Positions 1 to 8,665 of a DNA stretch of 64,000 nt are shown here, piece by piece. The translations under genes and the position numbers were made by a program. The notes under the pieces were generated by a model, which did no database searches, was not told where the DNA came from, and saw only the letters and a program-made list of their open reading frames with translations. The stretch covers positions 930,001 through 994,000 of the forward strand of contig NZ_CP039371.1 in NCBI RefSeq assembly GCF_005080685.1, read 5' to 3'. This stretch comes from Pseudomonas putida. GTDB lineage: Bacteria; Pseudomonadota; Gammaproteobacteria; Pseudomonadales; Pseudomonadaceae. The stretch's first letter is position 1. The number at the start of each line of letters is the position of its first letter.

Positions 1-2
1 CC

Positions 3-1772
3 CCGGTGCAGAGCAACGGCGTGTACGTCGAGTCGCTGCCGTTCTTCGGCGGCCAGTTCATCTGGAAGGCCAACCCGGCCATCGTCGACAAGCTGAGCGA
101 AGTCGGTGCGCTGATGCACACCGAAACCATCAGCCACAGCTACATGCACTGCTGGCGCCACAAGACCCCGCTGATCTACCGCGCCACCGCGCAGTGGTTC
201 GTCGGCATGGACAAGCAACCGAGCACCGGCGAGCCGCTGCGCGAGCGTGCCCTCAAGGCCATCGAGGACACCAAGTTCGTCCCGGCCTGGGGCCAGGCGC
301 GCCTGCACTCGATGATCGCCAACCGCCCGGACTGGTGCATCTCGCGTCAGCGTAACTGGGGTGTGCCGATCCCGTTCTTCCTCAACAAGCAGACCGGCGA
401 ACTGCACCCACGCACCGTCGAGCTGATGGAAGAAGTGGCCAAGCGCGTCGAGCAAGAAGGCATCGAGGCCTGGTTCAAGCTGGACGCCGCCGAACTGCTC
501 GGCGAGGAAGCCGGCCAGTACGACAAGATCGCCGACACCCTGGACGTGTGGTTCGACTCCGGCACCACGCACTGGCACGTGCTGCGTGGCTCGCACAACA
601 TCGGCCACGCCACCGGCCCGCGCGCCGACCTGTACCTGGAAGGCTCCGACCAGCATCGCGGCTGGTTCCACTCCTCGTTGCTGACCGGCTGCGCCATCGA
701 CGGCCATGCGCCGTACCGCGAGCTGCTGACCCACGGCTTCACCGTGGACGAGAGCGGCCGCAAGATGTCCAAGTCGCTGGGCAACACCATCGAGCCGGAG
801 AAGGTCAACAACACCCTGGGCGCCGACATCCTGCGCCTGTGGGTTGCCGCCACCGACTACTCCGGGGAGATGGCCGTGTCCGAGCAGATCCTGCAGCGCA
901 GCGCCGACGCCTACCGGCGTATCCGCAACACCGCGCGCTTCCTGCTCTCCAACCTGTCCGGCTTCGACCCTGCCCGCGACCTGCTGGCCCCAGCGGACAT
1001 GCTGGCGCTGGACCGTTGGGCCGTCGACCGCACCTTGCTGCTGCAACGCGAGCTGGAAGAGCACTACAGCGAGTACCGTTTCTGGAACGTCTATTCGAAG
1101 ATCCACAACTTCTGCGTACAGGAGCTGGGCGGCTTCTACCTCGATATCATCAAGGACCGCCAGTACACCACCGGCGCCAACAGCGTCGCCCGTCGTTCCT
1201 GCCAGACCGCGCTGTACCACATCAGCGAGGCGCTGGTGCGCTGGATCGCGCCGATCCTGGCGTTCACCGCCGACGAAATCTGGCAGTACCTGCCGGGCGA
1301 GCGTAACGAGTCGGTGATGCTCAACGGCTGGTACCAAGGCCTGACCGAGCTGCCTGAAGGCACCGAGCTGGACCGCGCCTACTGGGACCGCGTGATGGCG
1401 GTCAAGGCCGCGGTGAACAAGGAGCTGGAAAACCAGCGCAGTGCCAAGGTCATCGGCGGCAACCTGCAGGCCGAAGTCACCCTGTTCGCCGAGCAAGGCC
1501 TGAGCGCCGACCTGGCCAAGCTGGGCGACGAACTGCGCTTCGTGCTGATCACCTCGGCCGCCAGCGTGGTGCCGTTCGCGCAGGCCCCGGCTGAAGCCGT
1601 GGCCACCGAAGTCGAAGGCCTCAAGCTGCAAGTGGTCAAGTCCGGCTATGCCAAGTGCGGCCGTTGCTGGCACTTCCGCGCCGACGTCGGCAGCCATCCG
1701 GAGCATCCGGAAATCTGCTCGCGTTGCGTCGACAACCTGAGCGGCTCCGGTGAGGTGCGCCACTATGCCTAA
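3..1772 (+). CDS. ileS: Isoleucyl-tRNA synthetase, C-terminal part (5' end outside window)
   Basis: Charges tRNA-Ile with isoleucine in the cytoplasm. The open frame runs in from the left edge without a real start codon, so only about 590 of the usual ~940 residues are present. The class I signature KMSKS is encoded at 762-776, followed by the anticodon-binding helical region. The C-terminus carries the zinc-finger pair CGRC (codons near 1656-1667) and CSRC (near 1716-1727), typical of bacterial IleRS. The stop is 6 nt downstream of the lspA start codon, so translation of the two is coupled, as in the conserved ileS-lspA-fkpB-ispH gene order of gammaproteobacteria. Confidence 0.97.
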   Translation, partial: PVQSNGVYVESLPFFGGQFIWKANPAIVDKLSEVGALMHTETISHSYMHCWRHKTPLIYRATAQWFVGMDKQPSTGEPLRERALKAIEDTKFVPAWGQARLHSMIANRPDWCISRQRNWGVPIPFFLNKQTGELHPRTVELMEEVAKRVEQEGIEAWFKLDAAELLGEEAGQYDKIADTLDVWFDSGTTHWHVLRGSHNIGHATGPRADLYLEGSDQHRGWFHSSLLTGCAIDGHAPYRELLTHGFTVDESGRKMSKSLGNTIEPEKVNNTLGADILRLWVAATDYSGEMAVSEQILQRSADAYRRIRNTARFLLSNLSGFDPARDLLAPADMLALDRWAVDRTLLLQRELEEHYSEYRFWNVYSKIHNFCVQELGGFYLDIIKDRQYTTGANSVARRSCQTALYHISEALVRWIAPILAFTADEIWQYLPGERNESVMLNGWYQGLTELPEGTELDRAYWDRVMAVKAAVNKELENQRSAKVIGGNLQAEVTLFAEQGLSADLAKLGDELRFVLITSAASVVPFAQAPAEAVATEVEGLKLQVVKSGYAKCGRCWHFRADVGSHPEHPEICSRCVDNLSGSGEVRHYA

Positions 1773-2280
1773 CCCCTCGGCAGGGCGCTTCGGGCGCCTT
1801 CCATGGCTGTGGCTGAGCTTGCTGGTACTGGTCCTCGACCAGGCCACCAAGCTGTATTTCAACAACGCACTGACCATGTATCAGCAGATCGTGGTCATTC
1901 CCGACTACTTCAGCTGGACCTTGGCCTACAACACTGGCGCCGCTTTCAGCTTCCTGGCCGACGGCGCCGGCTGGCAGCGCTGGCTGTTCGCCCTGATCGC
2001 CGTGGTGGTCAGTGCGGTGCTGGTGGTCTGGCTCAAGCGCCTGGGGCGCGGCGAGACCTGGCTGGCCGTGGCGCTGGCGCTGGTGCTCGGTGGAGCGATC
2101 GGCAACCTGTACGACCGCATCGTACTGGGCCACGTGGTCGACTTCATCCTGGTGCACTGGCAGAACCGCCATTACTTCCCGGCCTTCAACCTGGCCGACA
2201 GCGCCATCACCGTCGGTGCGGTGATGCTGGCGCTGGATATGTTCAAGAGCAAGAAGTCGGAGGATCCTGTCCATGACTGA
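1765..2280 (+). CDS. lspA: Lipoprotein signal peptidase (signal peptidase II)
   Basis: Inner-membrane aspartyl protease that cleaves the signal peptide from diacylglyceryl prolipoproteins. The product has 171 residues with four hydrophobic segments; the conserved box with NLYDRI around residue 114 is present, and the catalytic aspartates appear as D126 (GHVVDF) and D145 (NLADSA). The ATG at 1765 is chosen over an upstream GTG at 1750 because it gives the usual MPNP-type N-terminus. It overlaps the end of ileS by 8 nt and the start of fkpB by 8 nt. Confidence 0.97.
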   Translation: MPNPSAGRFGRLPWLWLSLLVLVLDQATKLYFNNALTMYQQIVVIPDYFSWTLAYNTGAAFSFLADGAGWQRWLFALIAVVVSAVLVVWLKRLGRGETWLAVALALVLGGAIGNLYDRIVLGHVVDFILVHWQNRHYFPAFNLADSAITVGAVMLALDMFKSKKSEDPVHD

Positions 2281-2710
2281 CACCCGTATCGGCCAGAACA
2301 CCGAAGTCACCCTGCACTTCGCTCTGCACCTGGAAAACGGCGACACCGTCGACAGCACCTTCGACAAGGCCCCGGCCACCTTCAAGGTCGGCGACGGCAA
2401 CTTGCTGCCAGGCTTCGAAGCTGCGTTGTTCGGCTTCAAGGCCGGCGACAAGCGCACCGTGGTGGTTGAGCCGGAAAACGCCTTCGGTCAACCGAACCCG
2501 CAGAACGTGCAGACCATGCCGCGGTCCCAATTCGAGGGCATGGAGTTGTCCGAAGGCCTGCTGATCATCTTCAACGACGCCGCCAACACCGAGCTGCCGG
2601 GTGTGGTCAAAGCGTTCGACGATGGCCAGGTGACCATCGACTTCAATCACCCATTGGCTGGCAAGACCCTGACCTTCGAGGTGGAGATCCTCGAGGTGAA
2701 GGCCCTGTAA
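2273..2710 (+). CDS. fkpB: FKBP-type peptidyl-prolyl isomerase (SlpA/FkpB type)
   Basis: A 145-residue cytoplasmic FK506-binding-type cis-trans prolyl isomerase and chaperone. It has the short SlpA-like FKBP core with an inserted flap domain around the MPRSQF segment. A GGAGG ribosome binding site lies 8-10 nt before the ATG, inside the 3' end of lspA. It sits third in the ileS-lspA-fkpB-ispH operon, where this family is normally found. It has no signal peptide. Confidence 0.95.
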   Translation: MTDTRIGQNTEVTLHFALHLENGDTVDSTFDKAPATFKVGDGNLLPGFEAALFGFKAGDKRTVVVEPENAFGQPNPQNVQTMPRSQFEGMELSEGLLIIFNDAANTELPGVVKAFDDGQVTIDFNHPLAGKTLTFEVEILEVKAL

Positions 2711-2724
2711 GCCTGGAGCCGAGC

Positions 2725-3672
2725 ATGCAAATCAAACTCGCCAACCCTCGCGGCTTCTGCGCGGGGGTCGACCGGGCGATCGAGATCGTCAACCGCGCGT
2801 TGGAAGTCTTCGGCCCGCCGATCTACGTGCGTCACGAAGTGGTGCACAACAAGTTCGTGGTCGAAGACCTGCGCAACCGCGGCGCCATCTTCGTCGAAGA
2901 GCTGGACCAGGTGCCGGACGATGTCATCGTCATCTTCAGCGCCCACGGTGTTTCCCAGGCCGTGCGCCAGGAAGCCGCTGGCCGTGGCCTGAAGGTGTTC
3001 GACGCCACCTGCCCGCTGGTGACCAAGGTGCACATCGAGGTCGCCAAGTACAGCCGCGATGGCCGTGAGTGCATTCTCATCGGCCACGAAGGGCACCCGG
3101 AAGTCGAAGGCACCATGGGGCAATACGACGCCAGCAACGGCGGCGCCATCTACCTTGTCGAAGACGAGGAAGACGTTGGCCAGCTGCAGGTGCGCGACCC
3201 GGACCACCTGGCCTTCGTCACCCAGACCACCCTGTCGATGGACGACACCAGTCGGGTCATCGATGCCCTGCGTGCGCGCTTCCCGAACATCGGCGGGCCG
3301 CGCAAGGACGACATCTGCTACGCCACCCAGAACCGCCAGGATGCGGTCAAGCAACTGGCCGGCGAATGCGATGTGGTGCTGGTGGTGGGCAGCCCGAACA
3401 GCTCCAACTCCAACCGCCTGCGTGAGCTGGCCGAACGCATGGGTACCCCGGCCTACCTGATCGACGGTGCCGAGGACCTGCAGCGCGGCTGGTTCGGCGA
3501 TGCCGCGCAAATCGGTATCACCGCCGGTGCCTCGGCCCCCGAGGTGCTGGTGCGTGGGGTTATCGAGCAGCTCAAGGCCTGGGGGGCTACCGGTGCCGAA
3601 GAGCTCGACGGGCGCCCGGAGAACATCACGTTCTCGATGCCCAAGGAATTGCGCGTCCGCTCGTTGATTTGA
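2725..3672 (+). CDS. ispH: 4-hydroxy-3-methylbut-2-enyl diphosphate reductase
   Basis: Iron-sulfur enzyme for the last step of the MEP isoprenoid pathway, making isopentenyl and dimethylallyl diphosphate from HMBPP. The 315-residue product has the three cluster ligands C12 (GFCAGV), C96 (DATCPL) and C198 (DDICYA), together with the active-site residues H41, H124 and E126. The ATG lies 14 nt after the fkpB stop, so it is the last gene of the operon. A strong palindrome follows the stop codon and separates it from the convergent fimT-like gene. Confidence 0.97.
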   Translation: MQIKLANPRGFCAGVDRAIEIVNRALEVFGPPIYVRHEVVHNKFVVEDLRNRGAIFVEELDQVPDDVIVIFSAHGVSQAVRQEAAGRGLKVFDATCPLVTKVHIEVAKYSRDGRECILIGHEGHPEVEGTMGQYDASNGGAIYLVEDEEDVGQLQVRDPDHLAFVTQTTLSMDDTSRVIDALRARFPNIGGPRKDDICYATQNRQDAVKQLAGECDVVLVVGSPNSSNSNRLRELAERMGTPAYLIDGAEDLQRGWFGDAAQIGITAGASAPEVLVRGVIEQLKAWGATGAEELDGRPENITFSMPKELRVRSLI

Positions 3673-3678
3673 TCGGCG

Positions 3679-3708
3679 GCCCTATCGCCGGCTTGCCGGC
3701 GATAGGGC
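3679..3708. terminator. Perfect 14-bp palindrome between ispH and the fimT-like gene
   Basis: The arm GCCCTATCGCCGGC is followed by two bases and its exact reverse complement. It lies 6 nt after the ispH stop and just past the stop of the convergent pilin gene. There is no T-run on either strand, so it may be a REP-like or mRNA-protecting hairpin rather than a classical intrinsic terminator. Confidence 0.5.
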
Positions 3709-3709
3709 A

Positions 3710-4189
3710 TCAAGACCCTGCACACAGCGACCGTTCCACCTCATCCGTCCTCAAGCTGACCCGGCCGCTGGTCGCAAGCACCACCCGGTACTGGCTGCTC
3801 GGCGCGTCTCGCTCGCATACCTCCAGGGTGCCGTTACCCCGCCCCAGCGGAATCCCCTGTTCGCTGAATGCCACCTGGCTACCCAGATTGTCCGCGATGG
3901 TCAATTGGCGGTTGAGCCTGTGCTCGCGCAACACCTGCCGATTGTGTCGAAGCATGACCCGCCATCCCTTGCCCCAATCGTTATCCACAGCCTCCACCAT
4001 CACTGCCTGGCCTTGCAGCAAGGCATGGCTGCGGGCGCTGCGCAGCGACCGGGCGAGATCCCGGGCGGCGGCTGCGCGGTGTAGGTCATCGCTCAAGCGG
4101 GCGTAGGCGGGCATGCCGAGTTGCGTGAGCAACATGGCCACGGCCAACGCGAACAGCATTTGTATCAGTGTTACTCCCTGTTGCTTCAC
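3710..4189 (-). CDS. fimT: FimT/GspH-family minor type IV prepilin
   Basis: A 159-residue pseudopilin-like protein with a short prepilin leader ending in glycine and a hydrophobic helix at residues 6-26 (VTLIQMLFALAVAM). The GTG start at 4189 is chosen because GGGAGGAA lies 7-8 nt before it and it gives the five-residue leader; longer in-frame starts at 4234 and 4387 lack this. It is divergent from pilV, so one region drives both. The residue at position +5 of the mature protein is Gln rather than the usual Glu. The product would be cleaved by PilD and act at the inner membrane in pilus priming or DNA uptake. Confidence 0.8.
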   Translation of the reverse strand: MKQQGVTLIQMLFALAVAMLLTQLGMPAYARLSDDLHRAAAARDLARSLRSARSHALLQGQAVMVEAVDNDWGKGWRVMLRHNRQVLREHRLNRQLTIADNLGSQVAFSEQGIPLGRGNGTLEVCERDAPSSQYRVVLATSGRVSLRTDEVERSLCAGS

Positions 4190-4299
4190 CGTGCATTCCT
4201 CCCTGGAAGTGCTTGGCTTTAGCTTCTTGCTCATTGGACATGAGGTCCAGTCGGGCAGGTTCAAAGCATTTGGCGGGAAATGTCGTGAAGGGAGCAGGG

Positions 4300-4500
4300 A
4301 TGCGTGAGCAGCAACGAGGGATGACCCTGTTGGAGGTCTTGCTGGCCATGGGGGTGTTGGCAGTCGGGCTGTTCGCCGCGGCGTCACTGCAACTGCAGGC
4401 CCTGAGGGCTACCGAGGCTGCATTGGGCGATACACAGGCTGCGCTAGCCGCGCATGCCGAACAGGAGCGGGCCCGGGCAGCCAGAGGTGGACAGCCATGA
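4300..4500 (+). CDS. pilV: Very short PilV-like minor prepilin
   Basis: A 66-residue protein beginning with the prepilin leader MREQQRG followed by MTLLEVLLAMGVLAVG, with Glu at mature position +5. Known PilV proteins are roughly 150-190 residues, so this one consists of little more than the N-terminal helix and a short coil. AGGGA overlaps the start and GAAGGGAG lies just upstream. The stop overlaps the start of the pilW-like gene (ATGA), showing an operon. Either it is a trimmed but functional minor pilin, or a remnant; the open operon coupling favours the former. Confidence 0.75.
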   Translation: MREQQRGMTLLEVLLAMGVLAVGLFAAASLQLQALRATEAALGDTQAALAAHAEQERARAARGGQP

Positions 4501-5135
4501 AGCCGGGGCAACGGGGTTTCGGTCTGCTGGAAATGCTGCTGGCGCTGACCATCGGCCTGGCGTTGCTGACGACCGCTAGCCGTGTATTCGTCTCGGCCCA
4601 CGAGTCCTGGCGCCTGCAGGGCATGGCCACACGCCTGCAGGATGATGCCCGCCTGGCACTGCTGCGCATGGCCCAGGATATCCGCATGGCCGGCATGTTC
4701 GGCTGCCTGCGCCTGGAGCCTAAGGATTTCCAAGACCCTGCCGACCATGCTGCGTTCGCCCAGCCGTTGTTTGCTAACCACGATGGCCTGGCCCTTGTGG
4801 TCGCGCGGTTGCCCGGTATGCCCGGCGATCCGGACTGGACCCTGCTGACCGACTGCCTCAGCGACGTCCAGGTACGAAATGGGCGCGTGCAAGGCCAGCA
4901 TCTGGCCGTAGCGATCAGCCGGCACCGTTACCAGCTCGTCGGCACCGTGCTGATGTTTCGGCAGGGTGCAAGCAACCAGCCGCTGATCGACCATGTGCGC
5001 GACCTGCGCGTGACCGTGGTCGGAGAGGGCAGCGAGCAGCGCGTGGATATCCAGCTGACCCTGTTCGAGCCCACCTTGGGTATCGAGCAACGGCATGCGC
5101 TGAGCGTGGCAGTGCGCAACCCGGTGCTTGGCTGA
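4497..5135 (+). CDS. pilW: PilW-family minor prepilin
   Basis: A 212-residue prepilin-like protein. The leader MKPGQRG is followed by FGLLEMLLALTIGLALL, with Glu at +5, then the PilW-type region with LRMAQDIRMAGMFGC. It overlaps pilV by 4 nt and pilX by 1 nt. In P. aeruginosa PilW is part of the minor pilin complex that primes type IV pili; the PilY1 adhesin that normally accompanies it is not encoded here. Confidence 0.85.
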   Translation: MKPGQRGFGLLEMLLALTIGLALLTTASRVFVSAHESWRLQGMATRLQDDARLALLRMAQDIRMAGMFGCLRLEPKDFQDPADHAAFAQPLFANHDGLALVVARLPGMPGDPDWTLLTDCLSDVQVRNGRVQGQHLAVAISRHRYQLVGTVLMFRQGASNQPLIDHVRDLRVTVVGEGSEQRVDIQLTLFEPTLGIEQRHALSVAVRNPVLG

Positions 5136-5605
5136 TGACGCGCCAGCGCGGGGTGGTGCTGTTGCTGGCGCTGGTCATGAGCCTGCTGCTTGGCCTGCTG
5201 GCCGCCTCGGCGTTGACCGATGCGCAGCAGGAAGCACGCATGACGCGCATTCTGGGCGAAGGCTTGAAGGGGTTTGAGCAGGCCGAAGAGACGCTGTCCG
5301 TCGCAGCGGCCAGATTGCCGGCCCTGTTGCCTGGCGTGTGCAATGGCTGTCAGCCACCGAAGCATCCTCATCGATTGCTTGGCCAATGGCATGCCACGCC
5401 AAGTGGCTATTTCCAGGTGCAGAACCTCGGCATGAGCACCCGCGCCACGCACCTGAGCGACCAGCCGGCAACGCTGGTCAGGGTCACGGCGGTCAGCCGG
5501 CAGGTCGAGAACCGCCAGGTACTGGAAGCGGTGTACGCGCTACCAACCGCTCAAGCACAGGCACCCCAGCGCCTGCTCTGGCGCCAGAGACCCCGCGAGG
5601 ACTGA
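5135..5605 (+). CDS. pilX: PilX-family minor pilin assembly protein
   Basis: A 156-residue protein with N-terminal MTRQRG followed by VVLLLALVMSLLLGLLAA and then the PilX N-terminal pattern DAQQEARMTRI. As in other PilX proteins the mature +5 position is not Glu but Leu. It overlaps pilW (TGATG) and ends one nucleotide before the pilE start, so all four genes form one transcript. Predicted inner-membrane minor pilin after cleavage by PilD. Confidence 0.8.
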   Translation: MTRQRGVVLLLALVMSLLLGLLAASALTDAQQEARMTRILGEGLKGFEQAEETLSVAAARLPALLPGVCNGCQPPKHPHRLLGQWHATPSGYFQVQNLGMSTRATHLSDQPATLVRVTAVSRQVENRQVLEAVYALPTAQAQAPQRLLWRQRPRED

Positions 5606-5606
5606 C

Positions 5607-5996
5607 ATGCAGCAAGGAATGAGCCTGATCGAGTTATTGATTGTGGTGGCCGTGACCGGCATGCTGGCAGCCATTGCCTACCCCAGTTACAGCGACCAGC
5701 TCAGGCGAGCCGCACGCAGCGAAGTGGTTGGCCTGCTGCATGATGCCGCGCTGACGCTCGAGCGCCACCGTACCCGTACCGGCAGCTACGCCGAAGGCGA
5801 CCCTGCGCTGCCCGGTGGCAACCGCCATTACAGCCTGCGAGCCGAACGTGATGCCGAGCACTTCACGCTGCATGCGCGGCGCTTGGTGCCTGGCTTGATG
5901 GCGGATGACCGCTGTGGCGATTTTCAACTCGACCAGGCCGGTCGGCGAGCCAACCCGGGCAGCCGGGAAGGCGCCGAGCGCTGTTGGGGAAGCTGA
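5607..5996 (+). CDS. pilE: PilE-family minor prepilin
   Basis: A 129-residue type IV prepilin: leader MQQG, then MSLIELLIVVAVTGMLAAIAYP with Glu at +5, the classical class III signal. The C-terminal part keeps a cysteine pair (DRCGDF and ERCWGS) likely to form the pilin disulfide loop. It is the last gene of the pilV-W-X-E operon. In P. aeruginosa pilY1 lies between pilX and pilE; here they are directly adjacent. Confidence 0.85.
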   Translation: MQQGMSLIELLIVVAVTGMLAAIAYPSYSDQLRRAARSEVVGLLHDAALTLERHRTRTGSYAEGDPALPGGNRHYSLRAERDAEHFTLHARRLVPGLMADDRCGDFQLDQAGRRANPGSREGAERCWGS

Positions 5997-6029
5997 AGTT
6001 TTGTCTATTTCAAATGTTTGGATCGACGG

Positions 6030-7124
6030 ATGAGCAAGCGAGTAGTGATTGTCGGCGGCGGCGTGATCGGCCTGCTGACTGCGTTCAACCTGGCGGCGAA
6101 GGTCGGCCAGGTGGTGGTTTGTGATCAGGGTGAAGTCGGTCGTGAATCGTCCTGGGCTGGCGGCGGCATCGTCTCGCCGCTCTACCCCTGGCGCTACAGC
6201 CCGGCGGTGACGGCCCTCGCGCACTGGTCGCAGGATTTTTATCCACAGCTGGGCGAGCGCTTGTTCGCCAGTACCGGGCTCGACCCGCAAGTGCACACCA
6301 CCGGCCTGTACTGGCTGGATCTGGATGACGAAGCCGAGGCGTTGGCCTGGGCTGCCCGCCAGCAGCGGCCACTCAGTGCGGTGGATATCTCGGCGGTGTA
6401 CGACGCAGTGCCGGTGCTGGGCCCAGGCTACCAACGAGCGGTCTACATGGCTGGTGTGGCCAACGTACGCAACCCGCGCCTGGTGAAGGCGTTGAAGGCG
6501 GCGTTGCTGGCGCTGCCCAACGTGACCTTGCGCGAGCATTGCCAGGTCAGTGGATTCGAGCAGCAGGATGGGCGAGTGACTGGCGTGCAGACCGACAGCG
6601 GTGTGCTGGCCGCAGACGAGGTGGTGCTCAGCGCCGGGGCCTGGAGCGGCGACCTGCTGGCCACGCTGGGCCTGGCCTTGCCGGTAGAGCCGGTGAAGGG
6701 CCAGATGATCCTGTTCAAGTGCGCGGCGGACTTCTTGCCGAGCATGGTCCTGGCCAAGGGGCGCTATGCCATTGCGCGTCGCGACGGCCATATTCTGGTG
6801 GGGAGCACCCTGGAACATGCCGGGTACGACAAGACCCCGACCAAGGATGCGCTGGCCAGCCTCAAGGCCTCGGCGGTGGAGTTGCTGCCGCAGCTGGCCG
6901 ATGCCGAGGTGGTGGGGCATTGGGCGGGGTTACGGCCGGGCTCGCCGGAAGGCATTCCGTACATCGGGCCGGTGCCGGGGCATGCCGGGCTGTGGTTGAA
7001 CTGCGGGCACTACCGCAATGGGCTGGTGCTGGCGCCGGCATCGTGCCAGTTGTTCACCGACCTGTTGACCGGCGCCGAGCCGATCATCGACCCTGCGCCG
7101 TATGCGCCAGCGGGGCGGATTTGA
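6030..7124 (+). CDS. thiO: Glycine oxidase (FAD-dependent amine oxidase)
   Basis: Oxidises glycine to iminoacetate and hydrogen peroxide, supplying thiazole precursor for thiamine synthesis. The 364-residue product starts at ATG 6030 (an upstream in-frame TTG at 6018 is less likely) with the dinucleotide-binding motif VVIVGGGVIGLLTAF and has the DAO-family C-terminal motif GLRPGSPEGIPYIGP near residue 305. It closely resembles the characterised P. putida glycine oxidase. It stands alone, 33 nt after pilE, and is followed by a REP pair. Confidence 0.93.
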   Translation: MSKRVVIVGGGVIGLLTAFNLAAKVGQVVVCDQGEVGRESSWAGGGIVSPLYPWRYSPAVTALAHWSQDFYPQLGERLFASTGLDPQVHTTGLYWLDLDDEAEALAWAARQQRPLSAVDISAVYDAVPVLGPGYQRAVYMAGVANVRNPRLVKALKAALLALPNVTLREHCQVSGFEQQDGRVTGVQTDSGVLAADEVVLSAGAWSGDLLATLGLALPVEPVKGQMILFKCAADFLPSMVLAKGRYAIARRDGHILVGSTLEHAGYDKTPTKDALASLKASAVELLPQLADAEVVGHWAGLRPGSPEGIPYIGPVPGHAGLWLNCGHYRNGLVLAPASCQLFTDLLTGAEPIIDPAPYAPAGRI

Positions 7125-7140
7125 TCCAGCGCTGGTGTTT

Positions 7141-7239
7141 CCGGCCTCTTCGCGGGCAAGCCCGCTCCCACAGGGCCCGAGCACGCTTCCAGAGGCTGCA
7201 ATAACCTGTGGGAGCGGGCTTGTCCCGCGAAAGGGCCGG
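7141..7239. repeat. Inverted pair of REP elements (type A)
   Basis: Two inward-facing copies of the P. putida REP, with cores CGCGGGCAAGCCCGCTCC at 7151-7168 and its inverse near 7210-7230, separated by about 30 nt. They fill the space between convergent thiO and the amidase gene. Confidence 0.9.
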
Positions 7240-7254
7240 TGCAGCCAACCACGC

Positions 7255-8664
7255 TCAACCGCCAATCGGCGCCTGCAGATGCCGGCTCGGATAATGCTGC
7301 TCATACACCTTGCACACCCGCAGCACCTGCTCATCGGCGAACCGCCCGGCCACCACCTGCAACCCCACCGGCAACCCCTCCCGGGTGAACCCACAAGGCA
7401 CCGAGGCCGCTGGCTGTTGGGTGATGTTGAACGGGTAGCTGAACGGCGTCCATTCCATCCACTGCGCCATCCCCGATCCTGGCGGCACGTTGTGCCCCGC
7501 CTCGAACGCCACCAACGGCAACATCGGTGACACCAGTACGTCATAGCGCTGGTGGAAGGCATTCATCTTGGCGATCAGATCCGCCCGTGCCTCCAGCGCC
7601 TCGGTATATTCGCGCAAACCGATCCGCTCGCCCTGCTCGGCAATCCAGCGCAGGCCAGGGTCGATCATCGCCCGCTGTTCATCGGTAAAGCCGCTGGCCA
7701 AGCGCGCAGCGCCAGCGAACCACAAGGTATTGAACGTCTCCAGCGGATCAGCGAAACCCGGATCGACCGCTTCCACCTGCGCCCCCAACCGTGCCAGGCG
7801 TTCCACGGCCTGCGCGACCAACCCCGCGATCTGCGGGGCGACCTTCACATAGCCGAAGTCTGCGCTGTAGGCGATGCGCAGGCCGCTCAGGTCTTGTCGC
7901 TCACCCAGCCACGGCGCCTGCCGAGGTGCCCCGGCCAGGCCATCGCGAGCATCAGGGTGAGCCACGCAATCGAGCATCAGCACCGCGTCCTCGACCGTGC
8001 GGGTCATCGGTCCCAGGTGCGACAGCACGGTCATGGCGCTGGCCGGCCACTGCGGCACGTAGCCGAAGGTCGGCTTGATGCCGAAGGTGCCGGTGAAGGC
8101 GCAGGGAATGCGAATCGAGCCGCCTGCGTCACTGCCTTGGTGCAACACGCCAAGGTTCAGCGCTGCCGCAGCGCCAGCGCCTCCCGACGAGCCGCCAGCG
8201 GTCAGGCGCGTGTCCCACGGGTTGCGGGTAATGCCGTACAGCGGGTTGTCGGTGACCCCCTTCCAGCCGAATTCCGGCGTCGTGGTCTTGCCTACCAGCA
8301 CCGCGCCGGCTTCACGTATGAAGGCGCTGAACGGCGCATCGACTTCCCATGGCCCGGCCCCGGAGGTGGTGCGCGAGCCCTTGCGGGTCGGCATGCCGCG
8401 GGTCAGGGTCAGGTCCTTGATCGAGGCTGGCACGCCGTCCAGTCGGCCACACGGGGCACCGCGCTGCCAGCGTTGCTCGCTGGCGCGGGCGGCGGCGCGG
8501 GCGCCTTCGCCGTCGACGTGGCAGTAAGCGTTCACCGCCGGGTTGTGCAGGTCGATGCGCGCCAGCACGTCGTCGATCACTTCCATGGGCGACAGGGCGC
8601 GGCGCTGATACAGGTCGAGCAGTTCGACGGCGGTGAATTCACCGATTGCGGTTTTCTCGCTCAT
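7255..8664 (-). CDS. Amidase (amidase-signature family)
   Basis: Hydrolyses an amide bond in an unknown small substrate. The 469-residue protein has the Ser-cisSer-Lys triad of the amidase signature family: K83 (SIKD), S159 (GGSSGG) and S183 (DAGGSIR). The ATG at 8664 is preferred to a start 84 nt upstream because it begins the conserved region. It follows the carbamoyl hydrolase gene by 1 nt. The neighbouring ABC transporter and hydrolase suggest that it finishes degradation of an imported amide or ureide compound. Confidence 0.9.
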   Translation of the reverse strand: MSEKTAIGEFTAVELLDLYQRRALSPMEVIDDVLARIDLHNPAVNAYCHVDGEGARAAARASEQRWQRGAPCGRLDGVPASIKDLTLTRGMPTRKGSRTTSGAGPWEVDAPFSAFIREAGAVLVGKTTTPEFGWKGVTDNPLYGITRNPWDTRLTAGGSSGGAGAAAALNLGVLHQGSDAGGSIRIPCAFTGTFGIKPTFGYVPQWPASAMTVLSHLGPMTRTVEDAVLMLDCVAHPDARDGLAGAPRQAPWLGERQDLSGLRIAYSADFGYVKVAPQIAGLVAQAVERLARLGAQVEAVDPGFADPLETFNTLWFAGAARLASGFTDEQRAMIDPGLRWIAEQGERIGLREYTEALEARADLIAKMNAFHQRYDVLVSPMLPLVAFEAGHNVPPGSGMAQWMEWTPFSYPFNITQQPAASVPCGFTREGLPVGLQVVAGRFADEQVLRVCKVYEQHYPSRHLQAPIGG

Positions 8665-8665
8665 T

